64,000 nt of DNA from Haemonchus contortus (GCA_000469685.2 LS997567.1:27686542-27750541), one strand, 5' to 3'; positions 22,327 through 34,660 are shown, numbered from the stretch's first letter. Notes: generated by a model from the letters alone, not told the origin. Numbers and translations: made by a program.

Positions 22327-23200
22327 ATGCCCAAGTCATCTGGAAATGGAGCTGCACCAGCTCATACGACACAGCTCGAGGTACTCATTCAAACTATGGT
22401 ACAACAACTACAATTTCAGCATGAAGAGATGAAAATACAGCATGAAGAGATGAAAATATTGTTATCCCCGTTGGTGTCGAGCAGAGGAGGCGCACAAGAG
22501 ACCCAGAAGAGCCAATATGACCAGTTAATTAAGGATGTCGAGAAGTTTGTGGCAGATGAAGATGCTGGACAGACTTTTGACTACTGGTTCAAGAGGTATG
22601 GGCCTATCATAAGAGATTCGACTATTCCAGAAGATAAGAAGAGACCTTATCCTACTGAAGCTCGATGATGCCGCATATCGTAAGTATGCAGATGATATTC
22701 CGCCTTCACAACCGCACGACATTGACTTCAACACGACGGTGAGGAATCTTCAAAAGTTGTTTACATCCAAGAAAACTTTGATACGTAGACGTTATGAGTG
22801 CTTGAGGATAACGTGTCCTCCTCTCACTCAAGATAACGTACCGTTTCGTCGTTACGCGAATACAATAAAAAGGATGGATGAAGATGCTGCACTGAAGGAG
22901 ATGGATTACACGTCAATAGAGACCTTACAGTTCGTGGCGGGACTTCAGGACCCTTCATTACGGGAAATACGTCTCAGAATGCTTCGTCGACTTGATACGC
23001 AACCAGACGACGCACCGCTCACAATCGAAGATCTCGTTGCAGAATGCGAAAATATCACAGTATTGAAGGTGGATAACGCAAACATGGAAGCAAGCCATGA
23101 TGTGCATGCCGTGCAGAAAAAGAAGGTCAAATGCTTAAAATGTGGAGGACCACATTACAAAACCTTCTGTCCTCTTCCCATGAAACAGTCTCCGAAGAAA
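22327..23200 (+). pseudogene. Gypsy gag with nucleocapsid zinc knuckle
   Basis: The frame opens at the first ATG after the LTR (22,327), with a Gln/Glu-rich segment containing a tandem HEEMKI-QHEEMKI motif that could form a coiled coil. Near 22,640 a one-base shift moves the reading into a second frame (LKLDDAAYRKYADDI onward). The capsid-like part leads to a zinc knuckle CLKC-GGP-H-YKTF-C at 23,132-23,170, here C-X2-C-X3-H-X4-C, one residue shorter than the standard spacing. The product would package element RNA. Confidence 0.85.
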
Positions 23201-23249
23201 CCGAAGAGGATGCACCACCGGCACAAGAGGAATAAATGCAAAAATGTTG

Positions 23250-23560
23250 CCACATTCTCCGCTGAGCACGCTAGGATATATATCAACGTTGATGTCCAAG
23301 GGCACAAACTACGTTTCCAACTGGACACTGGAGCTGATATAACGTTGATATCACGTCACACATGGAAAAAGCTTGGATTCCCTGCTTTGGAACCCTACGC
23401 TACGTCAGTCAAGACGGCAGATGGATCGCCAATGAAGATAGATGGAAAATTTCATACCGAGTTCTCTGTGAAAGACCGCGTCAGTGGTAAACGACATCAA
23501 GGAAATGGCTACTGTTATGTTACAGAGAGCGCAAACCTACTTGGTCTAGAATGGTACACT
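23250..23560 (+). pseudogene. Gypsy aspartic protease
   Basis: A retropepsin-like segment with the catalytic LDTGADITL motif (DTGAD at 23,324-23,338), a preceding IYINVDVQG strand, and a GLEW block downstream, in the same frame as the zinc knuckle. The enzyme would process the Gag-Pol polyprotein as a dimer. The frame breaks about 30 bp later, before the reverse transcriptase. Confidence 0.9.
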
Positions 23561-23587
23561 CAATTCCATGCATACAAAGAGTTGCGG

Positions 23588-24958
23588 AGAAGATCACTGC
23601 CGAATGGTAAAGGAACCAGAAGCTATCGAGAATTCCTTAGTGGCAGATCTGATGAAACAGTACGCAGAGGTTTTCAAGAGCGAGCTAGGTCTATGCAGGA
23701 AAGCAAAGGCGAAGCTATTCCTGAAAGAGAACGCAATACCGGTTTTCAAAAAGAAACGACCAGTCCCTTTCGCCTCCATTCCTGATTTGGATGCAAAGAT
23801 TGACCGGCTAGTTTTCGATGGAATGATCCCATCAGTCGATCATTCGGAATGGGCCGCACCCATCGCTGCAGTCAAGAAGAAGAACGGGCAGATTCGCTTA
23901 TGCGCCGATTTTTCAACAGGATTGAACGATGCCCTGCAGTTGCACCAACACCCATTACCTACGACGGAAGAGGTGTTCACGAGGCTGAATGGAGGACAAT
24001 TCTTTTCACAAATTGACTTGGCTGACGCATATTTGCAGATAGAAGTCGAGAGCAGATCGAAGGAGATGTTGACGATAAACACACATAGGGGCCTTTACCG
24101 TTATAATCGTCTACCTTCGGAGTCAAGTCGGCGCCAGGCATATTTCAGCAAATTATGGACTCTATGATTTGTGGACTACAAGGCGTTGCCGCATATCTGG
24201 ATGACATCATTGTCACAGGACACACATACGAAGAGCATCGCAGAAATCTGGAGGCCCTTTTGAACAGGATTTCAGAGTATGGTTTCCATGTCCGACCTGA
24301 GAAATGCAATTTTCTCATGCCTATGGTTCGCTATCCCGGATTCATTCTCGATAAGGACGTACGTCGTCCTGATCCGGAAAAAATTGAGGCTGTTCGCCAG
24401 ATGCCAGTGCCACGGAATGTCGCAGAAGTTCGCTCGTTTTTGGGAAGGATCAGTTACTATGGATCATTTGTGGCCGATATGCGCCAAATACGCGCCCCAC
24501 TTGATGAACTTCTGAAGAAAAATGTCCCTTTCCGCTGGATAAGCAAGTGTAATGAGGCTTTCAAACGCGCCAAAGAAGTACTATCCTTGGATCTACTTCT
24601 GACACACTTCGACCCCAGCTTGGAAATCATAGTCGCTGCTGATGCCTCGGACTATGGAATTGGAGCCGTGATTCTTCACAAGATGCCTGACGGTAGAGAA
24701 AAGGCCATTTGCCATGCAAGTAGATGTCTCACTACTGCGGAAAAGAATTACGGTCAAATTGAAAAGGAGGGACTGGCTCTGATATTCGCAGTTAGGAAAT
24801 TCCACCGCTATATATATGGACGCCAATTCAAGTTGTTGACAGATCACAAAGCGCTGCTGCACATTTTCGGACCGAAGAAAATGGTGCCGATCTATACTGC
24901 AAATCGACTACAACGGTGGAAACTAATACTCATGGGATATGACTTCAGTCTGGAATAA
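23588..24958 (+). pseudogene. Gypsy reverse transcriptase and RNase H
   Basis: RT palm blocks are present in order: IRLCADFSTGLND, FSQIDLADAYLQIEV, then after a one-base loss near 24,115 the AAYLDDIIVTG catalytic block (YLDD at 24,194-24,205) and FLGRISYYG. RNase H follows with AADASDYGIGAV, EKEGLALIFAVRKFHRYIYG and LLTDHKALL. An in-frame TAA at 24,956-24,958 replaces the residue usually found before RST in the conserved YRST...QADALSR linker, which continues intact beyond it. Family assignment is firm; activity is not expected. Confidence 0.95.
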
Positions 24959-25069
24959 CGAAGCACGAGTGAATTCGGACAAGCCGATGCATTATCGAGA
25001 CTCATTCCAGCAAAACCGAATCAAACTGAAGATGTTGTAATAGCCAAAATAGAGCAGGATATCCTCGCA

Positions 25070-26276
25070 GTGTATGAAGCTACAATAAAAGCATTACCAG
25101 TGACCAGAATCCTGATTCAAGACGAATCTGAGAAAGACGAAGAGATAGTCAAGGTCACCAGAGCACTGAAACAAGGAGTATGGCCGAGTAAGCCTGGAAA
25201 AGAAATGCAAAACTGGAAGGCCTTACGGCATACACTGTCGGTGCAAGATGGATGTCTGTACTTTGGCCACAGAATCGTTGTCCCAAAGTCACTTCGTGGC
25301 GCCGTACTGAAGCAACTCCACGATGGACATCCGGGAATGACAAGAATGAAAATGCTTGCAAGAGGATATGTGTATTGGACGAACATCAATAAAGACATTG
25401 AGGAAAACGTGCAAAAATGCCGTTACTGTCAAGAAACAGCCAAGATGCCAAGAAAGACAGTTCTATGCTCATGCCTGACGAGACAAAGCCATGGAATCGA
25501 GTTCACATCGATTTCGCCGAACCCATCTACGGAAAGGTGTACCTTGTGGTAGTTGATTCGTACTCCAAGTGGCCAGAGGTCCTCGAGATGTCGTCGTCCA
25601 CCGTAAAAGCAACTTTGAAAGAACTCAAGATGCTGTTTGCACGATTCGGAAATCCAAGAGTGATTGTGTCAGACAATGGAACACAGTTCACATCAAAAGA
25701 GTTCCAAGAGTTCTGCGAGAAACAAGGCATAGAACACATACGCTCACCGCCCTTCCATCCGCAATCAAACGGACAAGCTGAGCGTTTCGTCGACACGCTG
25801 AAGAGAGCTTTAATCAAATCGAAGGGAGGAGAGAAGTCGGAACTCCTAGCAGAGTTTTTAAATGCTATTGAAGGACGCCGAGTACTATGACTCCCAAACA
25901 ACTTTCTCCAGTAGAGTTATTTCTTGGACGTCAGCTACGGACAACCTTGACGCTGCTGAAGGAAGAAATAAGAAATGAAAAGGGATCAGGCAAGACAAGG
26001 ATGGAAAGACGGTATAATCTTCACCATGGAGCACGTGAAAGATCGTACCAAGTTGAAGATCCAGTCTATATTCGGAACTATCGTCCTGGACAGCAAAAGT
26101 GGATTCCTGCCCACGTGAAAAACCGTTATGGACGAGTACTGTACGACGTTTTGACGGAGGACGGGCAATTGTGGAGAAGACACACCAACCAAATGCGAAC
26201 CAGATCACAACCAAGTGCCACTGATCAAGCAAAGAAAACAGTTGGTGAACCTTCCCAGTACGAAAATCCACAATAA
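25070..26276 (+). pseudogene. Gypsy integrase
   Basis: The HHCC zinc-binding domain (H-DGH-P ... C-RY-C) lies at about 25,320-25,440. The catalytic core in the next frame has Asp in HIDFAEP (25,509-25,511), Asp in VSDNGTQF (25,672-25,674) and Glu in NGQAERF (25,780-25,782). After a further shift near 25,880, a C-terminal part with QVEDPVYIRNYRPG and RYGRVLYDV runs to the stop at 26,274-26,276. The two frame changes (about 25,450 and 25,880) disable the protein. It would insert element cDNA into chromosomes. Confidence 0.95.
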
Positions 26277-26450
26277 AAGTATAATGAAGTGCACAATGAA
26301 GAAGTGCAACCCACGAGAGATCCCAGCAATGAATTTATGGATCCAAGTACAACCGCCACAGTATTGAATAGAATGAACCGACAACGCCGTCCACCCGATC
26401 GTCTTCAAGTACGCCCGAGGAAGAAGCCATATGTGTGATATATTCATCAT

Positions 26451-26460
26451 AGGGGGGAGG
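26451..26460 (+). other. Polypurine tract of the gypsy element
   Basis: AGGGGGGAGG directly abuts the 3' LTR and is the expected plus-strand primer. Confidence 0.85.
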
Positions 26461-26591
26461 TGTTGGGGAATGATAGTAGTGTTTACTATCATGCCGTATC
26501 ATTGTGTATAAAAGTGTAATCTGTTGAGTATGGTTCATTCTTTGTGTCAACTCCAATAAAGGACTCACTAGCCGCCTGTGGAGTTACAACA
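26461..26591 (+). repeat. 3' LTR of the gypsy element
   Basis: 131 bp, identical to the 5' LTR except C to A near the tenth base and C to T in GTATCA(C/T)TGTG. It is followed by the AATT target duplication. Confidence 0.95.
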
Positions 26592-26656
26592 AATTTGAAT
26601 AAGGTTCCCGACGCCGTTGAGAGAGAAGCGGTTTCGAGCCATGCGCGACTAGAGAG

Positions 26657-27405
26657 CTTCTACTGAAAGCGCTTCGTCTGTCGTTCTGTCTGTCTGTCTT
26701 TCTTTCTTTCTGTCATTCTGTCTGTATGTCTGTCACGGAATTCCTTAGCTCTTTTGGATCTGCCTGAAGTGATTGGGTCAAGCGTGGGATGGGTGGGCCA
26801 TGCCCCGAGAAGTATAAAGCACACACCGGTTTGGCGGAGCCCCGCCCGCAGTGGGCGTAGCGTGCATCGAAATGAGCTGTACTGAGGACCATGATTTCAA
26901 ATTCAGTCACAAGACGGCGTCAAAACTGGGGTTTAAAGGTGGCTAGAGGTGTGCATTGGTAAGTTAGATCGAACCGGGGAGACCCACCCCCGATGGGCGA
27001 GGCGTTCTCCGAAATTGCAATGCTTATAAAAACGTTTTGGAAAATCATAACTCCTTTCCCCGTGGACCTAGAAAGTTCGAATGTGGAAGGAGTATAGGCG
27101 GCGGGATAGGAACACTCGTGGTGGGCAGCCGGACCAGACTCCGCTCACAGGTAGAGCGGAAAGGGTTTGAGCGGAAACTCAGAAATCCTGTCCCAAATGA
27201 ACTAGAGCGTTCAAGTTTTGTAGGCGCACGTGTGACAGGATGGAAACACTTATGGTGGGTGGCGAGACCAGACTCTGCTTACAGGAGGCGGGGTTCGAGC
27301 GGAAACTCAAATCCGATAAAGGTCCATAATGAAAATCAGCTCATGTGGCTCCGTCCCTCATGGCTAGAGCCCCTAGCCCATGCGATAGTGTGCGTGGCTA
27401 CCTGG
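26657..27405 (+). mobile_element. Helitron-like family A, copy 3 (shortened)
   Basis: The head is a worn TTCTACTGAAAGCGCTTCG with TCTG/TTTC repeats. Then come GGCGGAGCCCCGCCCGC, CACCCCCGATGGGCGAGGCG and two minisatellite units. The end is a worn hairpin (CCATGCGATAGTGTGCG), GGCTAC and CTGG|T (27,402-27,405). It lacks the segment that hosts the MITE in copy 2. Confidence 0.6.
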
Positions 27406-29892
27406 TAAGAATATATGTTGAGCTCTATGATGACGAGTTCGGGCAATCTTCTCCGCTTTGTAGCCGAAATCGCCCTTATAATACCGGGAATCGAGCAGGA
27501 GTGACAAGTAGTGGCTAACTTCGGCAACGTTTGTGGAAAGATCAGCTTAGCCCAGCAAAGAAACTGTTATAGAAAACGAATTGGTTCCTGGTGCACCTCT
27601 TACGGCCAGTAGTAGAAATATCTCTAGATGCTCTAGCTACGTTAGGGTAAGTCGAGCATTCGACACGATGAATCTGGTGAGGCGCACAGAAAAAATTAAG
27701 TGGCGTGTAAAGCAATTAGAAACATGAGTAGTGAAGAAGACAAAAAGCGCATACTCCTCTGTGAAAAAGTTCAAGCTAGTTGCACGGCTACATTAGAGAC
27801 GATTAGCTAACATGAGACGACTTCCTACTCGCATTTCCATTTTCCTCCAGTGCGAGATACAAGCAGTTCGCAGCATCGTTCAGATTGCAACAAAATTCTC
27901 TTTTCAAGAATGAACATGGCAGCACAAGGTCGACGCCTCTTGCGCTTTCAAATCAATATTAGGTACACCTGAATGAGATTTTTCCAATAAATATGCTATT
28001 GCTTGCCAGCTTGCTGCTTCCTTTACAATGTCGATGATGTTTTTGAGTCACTGCGTCACCATGTACTTGAAGGCACAGTTCACGACAATTTTCGGTACTC
28101 CAGATTATGACGAAAAAGGAAGGGCAAGATAAAAAATAGTGTGACGGAGGCGAAGAAACTGCATGAATCGGTGTTTCCAAAATGAAAAAAAAGGCCTCAA
28201 AAAATCAATGAAAAGGGCTGGACGAGAATGAGATCAGAAAAATAAAGAAGAATGGGGTGTTTGGACGAGCTGTACAATGTGTCTCATTGCGTGAGTGTGG
28301 GTCCTGGAGTGAAAAGCTGACTACTGTAAGCGAAAATACATTCACTCATAAGCACAAGTTAAGTCCACCTTTCTCAGCCCCTTTAGGTGGAAAATTAGGA
28401 TAAAGATGAAGGATCGCAGCAGCAAAAAGGATAAGAGAGAATAAAAGAATGAGAAGAAACACCACCTCATTATTCAGCGATCAGCTGATTGTGGGTGGGT
28501 ATTAGAACGAATATTGCAATCCGTATCGTCTTGACATTCGTCTGACGTGACATCGATCGAGATGCGGGAAGTGCGAACGATCAGTAGCGGGGCTTCCACT
28601 ATGCCCTTGCTGTTTAGTTTTGAGACTCGACAGCGTACTTCCTTTTACTTCGGGGCCACTGGGTATCCCTAGAGAAGAAACTCAGAAACCATTTTTATCG
28701 TGAACTGTACCTTTGAATGACCCTCTCAGACGATCAATCTTCTTTCATGAATCCTACTGAACATGGATCAGATATTACTCCTGGCATCGAATCGCACAGG
28801 AAGTTCCCGTCTTTTTCCGTTTTAGGATCACATTGAAGCCTTGCAGCGAAAAAGTGTGCCGACTTCAATGCCAGTGACATGTTACTCAAGTATCCTTGGA
28901 CTCATCGACGCAATACACAGGTTTGTTTTACAATTAGCCGAAGCCTACTGGATTCTCGAGCACCGTCAGGCCGCTCTTTAGATCATAGTGGAACTTTTTT
29001 TTTCAATTGGACTTTTCTGTTCCTTTATCTGATGGAGAGCACTTGAAAACCAATATTCTTCCGATAAATCATTGATGTCGTTAATTTGCTCAAGAAGATG
29101 TTGAGGGCCCGCCGCGCCGAAAGCTGAGTTAAACATCTCAGTTGATTATCAATTATTCTCAAACTTTTCGAGTTGATTCCATTCGACTACACACTGTCCA
29201 ATCACAAACGATGCATTTAGGCTAATTTCAAGTCAAATCGGGAGACAGGCATCTTTCCGGATCCCGATGTCGTCATTAGCACATTGTCCCATGTGCTCTA
29301 CACTCTCTTTCTACCAGGTAGCTACCTACACATTAAGTATGTGGGAGCCTATTTCATCTCGTCACTTTCTGAGTGACGTTCAAGCTTTGAGCACAGTATC
29401 CTCATTTCGAAGTCCGTGAGCTCAGAAGATACAAACTTCGTGGATCACGCATTACACACCACTAGAAATGGAGACCTTTCGCTGAATACATGACCACAGA
29501 GAGCAACTTGCCTGCTACCCGTGAATATCCTCCTTTTTCGAGTTCAAACCTCATTTCCCACTTTCCACCAACTTTCGTTCTGATCAACGGACCGACTTGA
29601 ACAACATCTCAATATCCTCGATCAATACCATACAATGTTCGAAGTAAAACTCGCGGTCTTTCTTTCGGCCAAAGATTTTACAAGGGTACTCGGTTGAACA
29701 TTAAAACAGATTCCCCTCAATTCATGCCCAGATCCAAATTGAGCATGAGTATGCCGCTGCCTCGAACGTTCATTTCCCCTGCTTTCCCGACCCATGGATT
29801 TCGCTTCTCAAACGCTTCTATCAGCATTAATTGAAGGCGATCATGTCAATGCTCCTTCGCGAGGCCTCACCTTAAAGGCTCCATCATTGAGA
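27406..29892. other. No gene or repeat recognised
   Basis: About 2.5 kb of apparently unique, mostly A+T-rich sequence with few open frames. It could be intronic or intergenic; nothing decides which. Confidence 0.4.
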
Positions 29893-30330
29893 ATATGGCA
29901 TCAAGGTGAAAATGTAGTTAGGGGGGGGGCACCCATGCGAAGGTCAGTATATCAAGAAATGTACTCAGTCTAACGTGTTACTCATTGTTATATTGGCACT
30001 TTATCAGAAGCGAAGGGGATGATGGGCACCGGGTCTGTGCTCTTTTAGCGGTTTTAGCCTAGAAATATACTTTCAAACTTAGCTGCGGTAGGGTAGGAGC
30101 ACCTGGGTCGGTGGGATGATCATTTCGAGCGAAACGAAAGAAAAAAAAATAAAGAAAACTTGCCCATCGCGGTGTTCCTTCCTTTCTTATACTTATTTAA
30201 AAATTGGTAAACAACATGTTCCTGATGTAACAGGGTATAACACGTTTCATTGAGTTCATTCTAGTTGTACTAACATTGTGATAAGTGGTCCCCCCCCAAA
30301 CTACATTTTCACCTGGCTTCAATATACGGC
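29893..30330. mobile_element. Foldback MITE-like element
   Basis: The left end GGTGAAAATGTAGTTAGGGG and the right end, reverse-complemented, GGTGAAAATGTAGTTTGGGG are near-identical, and similarity continues inward (GTACTCAGTCTAACGTGTTA against GAACTCAATGAAACGTGTTA) for about 100 bp. The centre contains the hairpin repeat shared with 325-480. No coding sequence is present; a target duplication was not identified. Confidence 0.7.
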
Positions 30331-30618
30331 AGAATAATTGAGTACAATTCCTTGTTCTCTGCAAAACTGCCATGGGATACCTCACCACAGATCGGAATTT
30401 CTCCATTGGTATAGCCGCCTTCGAACTTCATCACGCCCACATCATAAAAATGTGTTTTTTCCCTTTCCGCTGACCTTTTTGTAATTCCTTTTCGCCACCC
30501 TTTCTGTAACTAACTTGTACGCTGCACAATTCTTCTTTAAAATGCTACACAACGATATATGGGTCAGCCCGTGAGAAAGACCTCTTCTCATAACGATTTC
30601 CTGCAGTATCTTAACTTT

Positions 30619-30711
30619 TCGATGAGTTTAATAAGCTGATATTTTTAAGTATTAAGAGAAAAGTCGCTTATCTCCTAATACTTCAAAATATCAGCTTATT
30701 AAACTCATCGA
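30619..30711. repeat. 36-bp near-perfect hairpin with 21-nt loop
   Basis: The arm 30,619-30,654 (TCGATGAGTTTAATAAGCTG and onward) and the arm 30,676-30,711 are reverse complements with a single mismatch. The loop is 30,655-30,675. The shape suits a tiny MITE or a microRNA-like precursor. Confidence 0.9.
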
Positions 30712-30719
30712 GAATAGAA

Positions 30720-33064
30720 TTACGCGAAAGCAAACAAATAGTCTGCATGAAAGTGAGGCTCGTCTAAGCACTCAACGCTACAGCTAGAACTTTCCTATAT
30801 GCACCAAAATTGAAGATCATGCAATTTATAAAGATTCGAAACCTCTGTATACCCAGAAGAACGAAATAGACGCAAGCTTGCGGTACTCGCGTGAGTTTGC
30901 GAGTTCTTACGGCGAATACTTAACAGGTACTAAAAAGGAAATCGACCTCTTAGCCCTTGGAATCTAGTCTAGAGTCAAGCAAGAATCACGGAGAAATCTC
31001 CAAAGCAAATAATAGGTGTTACAGGGATGAAGGCTACGTTCCACTTTGACACCTCTAGAGCCCCAGGAAGGTACGAGGTTACCTCTGGCAATTCGATGGG
31101 ATCGTCGTCACTTTTATCGTTAGGTGACCAGGGGTGATCTCTGTAATCATTTTTCGCGGCTTCATTTTCTTTGCAGTAGATAGCAAGGTGCCATACACAG
31201 CGTCAGAAGGTATAGTCGAAAAGCTCTTTATCATCCTTCACTTCCTACCAGATGGTGCTTAAGTTATGGTTAAGTGAACAAAGTCATCTCACAAATATGA
31301 TAACACCAGCTCCGTGCATTACATCCCGTTAGAGATATGTTGCAGCAAGTCTCCTAAGGTTTCCAAACACATTCTGAGCTATGTTTTAAAATAGATCTGC
31401 ACACTTATTCACCCTGTCGAGGGCAAGCAACAATCTTCCTCAAACCTCAAACCTTCCTCAGACCTCAATCTACCTTGACAGTGTCTCTTACTATCCCCAG
31501 TTCTGACGTTGTGCTTTGATATATGCTTCGCCAAACGGTACGCTAACTGTTGCGCATTATGCTAGTCCTTTGTTCCTTTCCTTTTCCCCCAATTCAAAAC
31601 GTTGCAGGGCGGAACCGATTCCTATTCCCGAAGCCGAATAGACGCTCTATCTCTTGGACAGTTCATACCTATACATAGTGTTTGAATTGAATATTCATCC
31701 ATTAAAAAATAAGTGCGAAAATCGTTGGATAGAGTGAATGTAACTGAATATCTGGCTTTACACATTATTGGAAGCTAGTGTACTGAATGATTTCCTTGCA
31801 GAACAGGCGTGCCGTTTCTTCCCTTTCCTCATGTCTCGCCTGAGAAAACCAGAACACTATTAGCTGAAACTGTAGCAAACAAGAAGCTGTGGAGTGGAAT
31901 ATTGATCTCCTCCACCACATAAAAAACAACTAAGTCAAACGTAGGAAGCATGAATGTGAATAACGGAACGAACCAAGTTCCCTCAACCTTGGAACAAAAG
32001 CATTGGTTGATCCTCCCGTCAATTTTTTTCGAGCAAGGTAGAGTTGGATTTGTAGGGTTCGGAGTTCCTCCAATACGCAGCTCGACTTCAGCAACGAGGT
32101 TTCGCAGTGGCCGTGTTATTTCAACGCCTTAGAAAACATGAACATTTGGAACATTCGTTACTCTTCGAAATGGATTTCTTATGTGAGGAAAGTAAAATAA
32201 AACATGATAGAAAGATTTCCTGAATAGAGAACACGGCGAAACAACATTGGGTAGAAGGAGTAAACAGTGCATACATATTCACTGTCTTAGACAACTATCT
32301 TCAATCTTCCTTTTACAGAGCAAATCGCTTCAGAGTCATATCTCGCACTTTTCTCCAAAATTCAGGTTATATCGTTGAATTGCTTTGATGCTTCTAAAAC
32401 TTTTGTGTTTTATCTTTATTGGTGAATTTTGGCGCACAATCTTCCAATCGGTAGATAGTAGACCTCCCAACAACTTCCATATACTGACTCGACGAGCTGA
32501 CCTCATGCAGCCAGCCCCAGGTCCTGCAACCCTGTCTTCGCGTTGGTTTCAGGCTGAACGTTTACACCAGATGACGTAAGAGCAATTCATGCGAAACCCA
32601 CACAAAGTATGACGAAATGCCTTCCTTCTCAAGCTCTAGTATGTCATATGGAAAGAAATTGGTGTCGGGGATATGCGATGGGTTTAGCTCACACCCATCA
32701 GTGCATGGCTAGGCGACCTGCCAGAGATTTTGCGATATTGTCCACGTAAATTCTCCTCATTCTGAGCATTGGATCGAACAGACTACGCACATTCTATCAA
32801 ATATGCAGTAGCGACAATGCTGAGTGTGGCAACGAAAGGTTTCGCAGACTTTCGAACTTGTTAGGAGTTCATCGAGTGAGGGGAGAGGGAAAAGGGGTCG
32901 AACGGGAGTTCCCAATCTCTTCTCGAGTTTCCGCCATAAGTCATTTCCCTGGAACCGGCTACATTTCTAGTTCAAATGATATTTCTATGCTGTAATTGTT
33001 GACTGATTGATTACATACAACTATTGTGATTTTGTGGTCTGATTGAGGCACTGAATGTAGAAAA
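30720..33064. other. No gene recognised
   Basis: Mixed unique sequence with short CCTCAAACCTC-type repeats near 31,438-31,475. Frames at 31,950-32,132 and 32,385-32,579 are about 60 codons; the second begins with a hydrophobic, signal-like stretch but has no known domain. Confidence 0.35.
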
Positions 33065-33248
33065 TGTCGTGTTATACCACGACGTTCATCCATTTGCATT
33101 GCAGATCGCATTCTTTGTGCATATTTCTGCATGAGTTCGATTAGAGTTCCCAGTCACCCATCGTAATGTTTCAGTTCGCATATAAGAGTGCCAGTGTAAC
33201 AATATGTGAGCTTCCGAAGATAAAGGATTCTAGCGATCGACTGCGTCA
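33065..33248 (+). repeat. 5' LTR of the BEL/Pao element
   Basis: Begins TGTCGTG and ends GCGTCA, with a CATATAAGAGTGCC TATA-like block and GATAAAGG. About 184 bp. Confidence 0.85.
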
Positions 33249-33252
33249 GTTT

Positions 33253-33265
33253 TGGTGCATCGGCC
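33253..33265 (+). other. Primer-binding site, tRNA-Gly type
   Basis: TGGTGCATCGGCC lies four bases after the LTR. It is complementary to a tRNA 3' end reading CCGATGC plus ACCA, the acceptor arm expected of a tRNA-Gly beginning GCATCGG. Confidence 0.65.
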
Positions 33266-33468
33266 AAAACAGTAGAAGTTAAGTTGAAGTAACACTCGCA
33301 GAGGTGAACACGAGGAACCTGCAGAGGTTCAACACTCACAGAGCGAAGAAGAGACTCGCAGAGGTCAAAGAGAAAAACTAGGTCAGGCGAGAAAAGGAAG
33401 CCTGCTGAGGCTAAAAGTTTGTGAAGGTGAGAGAGGACGGTCACGTACCCACAGAAGTAGCCAGAAAG

Positions 33469-34660
33469 ATGCAGCCGATTTTCTACAGGGAACCGATAGT
33501 GCACAGTACCGCAGCTCTGAAGGCTCTGGTGGCGAATTTTCGAATGTACGCAGAAGCACAACTTGAGTCAAACGATTCATATGAGGCCCAATACGAGGAA
33601 ACTGTGCAAGCGATAGACTTGATCAAAGGTAGCATTCCACAAACCGACTTCTCCAAAACTTCTCTTCAGGCTCTGATTGATAAATTGAAAGACACATACG
33701 CCAATACGAAAAACAAATATGAGAAAAAGTTTTGCTTCAAGAAGTAGAGCAAATAGATCAGGAAATTCAATTCAACGATGTCGTAGGGAAAGCTGTAGAG
33801 TTGCAGATCATGTTGGGAAAGCGCCTGACTGAGGCTTCAAGCAATCAAAGAAAACTCGAGCGAAAGTCAGGAATATTCAAGAAAGCACTCGCAGCGCAGA
33901 ACGTGAATTCTTTCTACACGAACTCGCAAAACAGAAGCGATGTCACTCCTTTTGCCATTCAGTTCGACGACCAAACTAAGACAACCTCTGGAACAGCTTC
34001 AACAGTGCGCGCAATGTCACCACCCAGAGCGAATCTCCCCCTCTTTTTCGGAAATGAAGAGGAATTCCCAGAATTCTAGGCTATATTTGAAACACTCGTT
34101 CACAAGGACCCTGCCCTAACCGTGATTGAAAAGATGCTTCTGCTCAGAGAAAGTTTAAAGGAAAATCGGACAGATCAACAAGAGGTATTCAGTTGTTACC
34201 GCAGAATTATGAATGGATGATCAGAACACTTCACAGAAAAGCCTACAGAAACCGACCAGCTAATAGAGCTCGAATAGTTCAATAAGTCAACGAATTACAA
34301 AGGGCTAACAGAACGGCTGAGAGCTGCGAAAAAGTGAATGACACTATTCGCATGCTCTTAAATCAGAAGTACTTAACCGGTCAGGACGTACGATCGGCCA
34401 AAGACGCTCTATGGATCGAAGCGATTCTCGGCAAATTCCCTAAAGACATCGTTGAGCCGCTACTCGCAAAGGTGAGGGGATACGATGATTCCACTGTGGA
34501 CGCCAACATGGAATTTATTAGTGACGAAATCTCGGCAAAAGCATACGTTCAATCGCGGATTCACACATACGAGCCGAAGAAAAATCTTTCGGCAAGTGAC
34601 TTAAGCTCAGCAGGCGGATCATTGCTTTGTGCGAAAGGAGCGGTCACCTAACTTGGCAGT
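33469..34660 (+). pseudogene. BEL/Pao gag remnant
   Basis: From the ATG at 33,469 the frame encodes a Glu/Gln/Lys-rich helical segment, shifts near 33,735, and reaches the conserved LPLFFGNEEEFPEF block typical of BEL/Pao Gag (DUF1759-type), where a stop at 34,077-34,079 replaces the usual Trp. Coding continues past it and again from 34,334 to 34,651. A degenerate Cys/His cluster at about 34,620-34,660 marks a lost zinc knuckle. Confidence 0.8.

Larger units (their letters stand above)
22118..26591 (+). mobile_element. Ty3/gypsy LTR retrotransposon, young but disrupted
   Basis: Two 131-bp LTRs (22,118-22,248 and 26,461-26,591) begin TGTTGGGG and end TTACAACA. They differ at two positions that I can see. 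A 4-bp duplication AATT flanks the element (22,114-22,117 and 26,592-26,595). A primer-site-like TGGCGATCAGG starts just after the 5' LTR and a polypurine tract AGGGGGGAGG lies directly before the 3' LTR. The gag-protease-RT-RNase H-integrase order is that of Ty3/gypsy (Metaviridae-type). About five frameshifts and one in-frame stop break the coding region. Confidence 0.95.

Noticed and set aside
31950..32579. Two small host genes (about 60 codons each)
   Set aside because: No domain, no conserved motif and lengths expected by chance; the signal-like start of the second is not enough.
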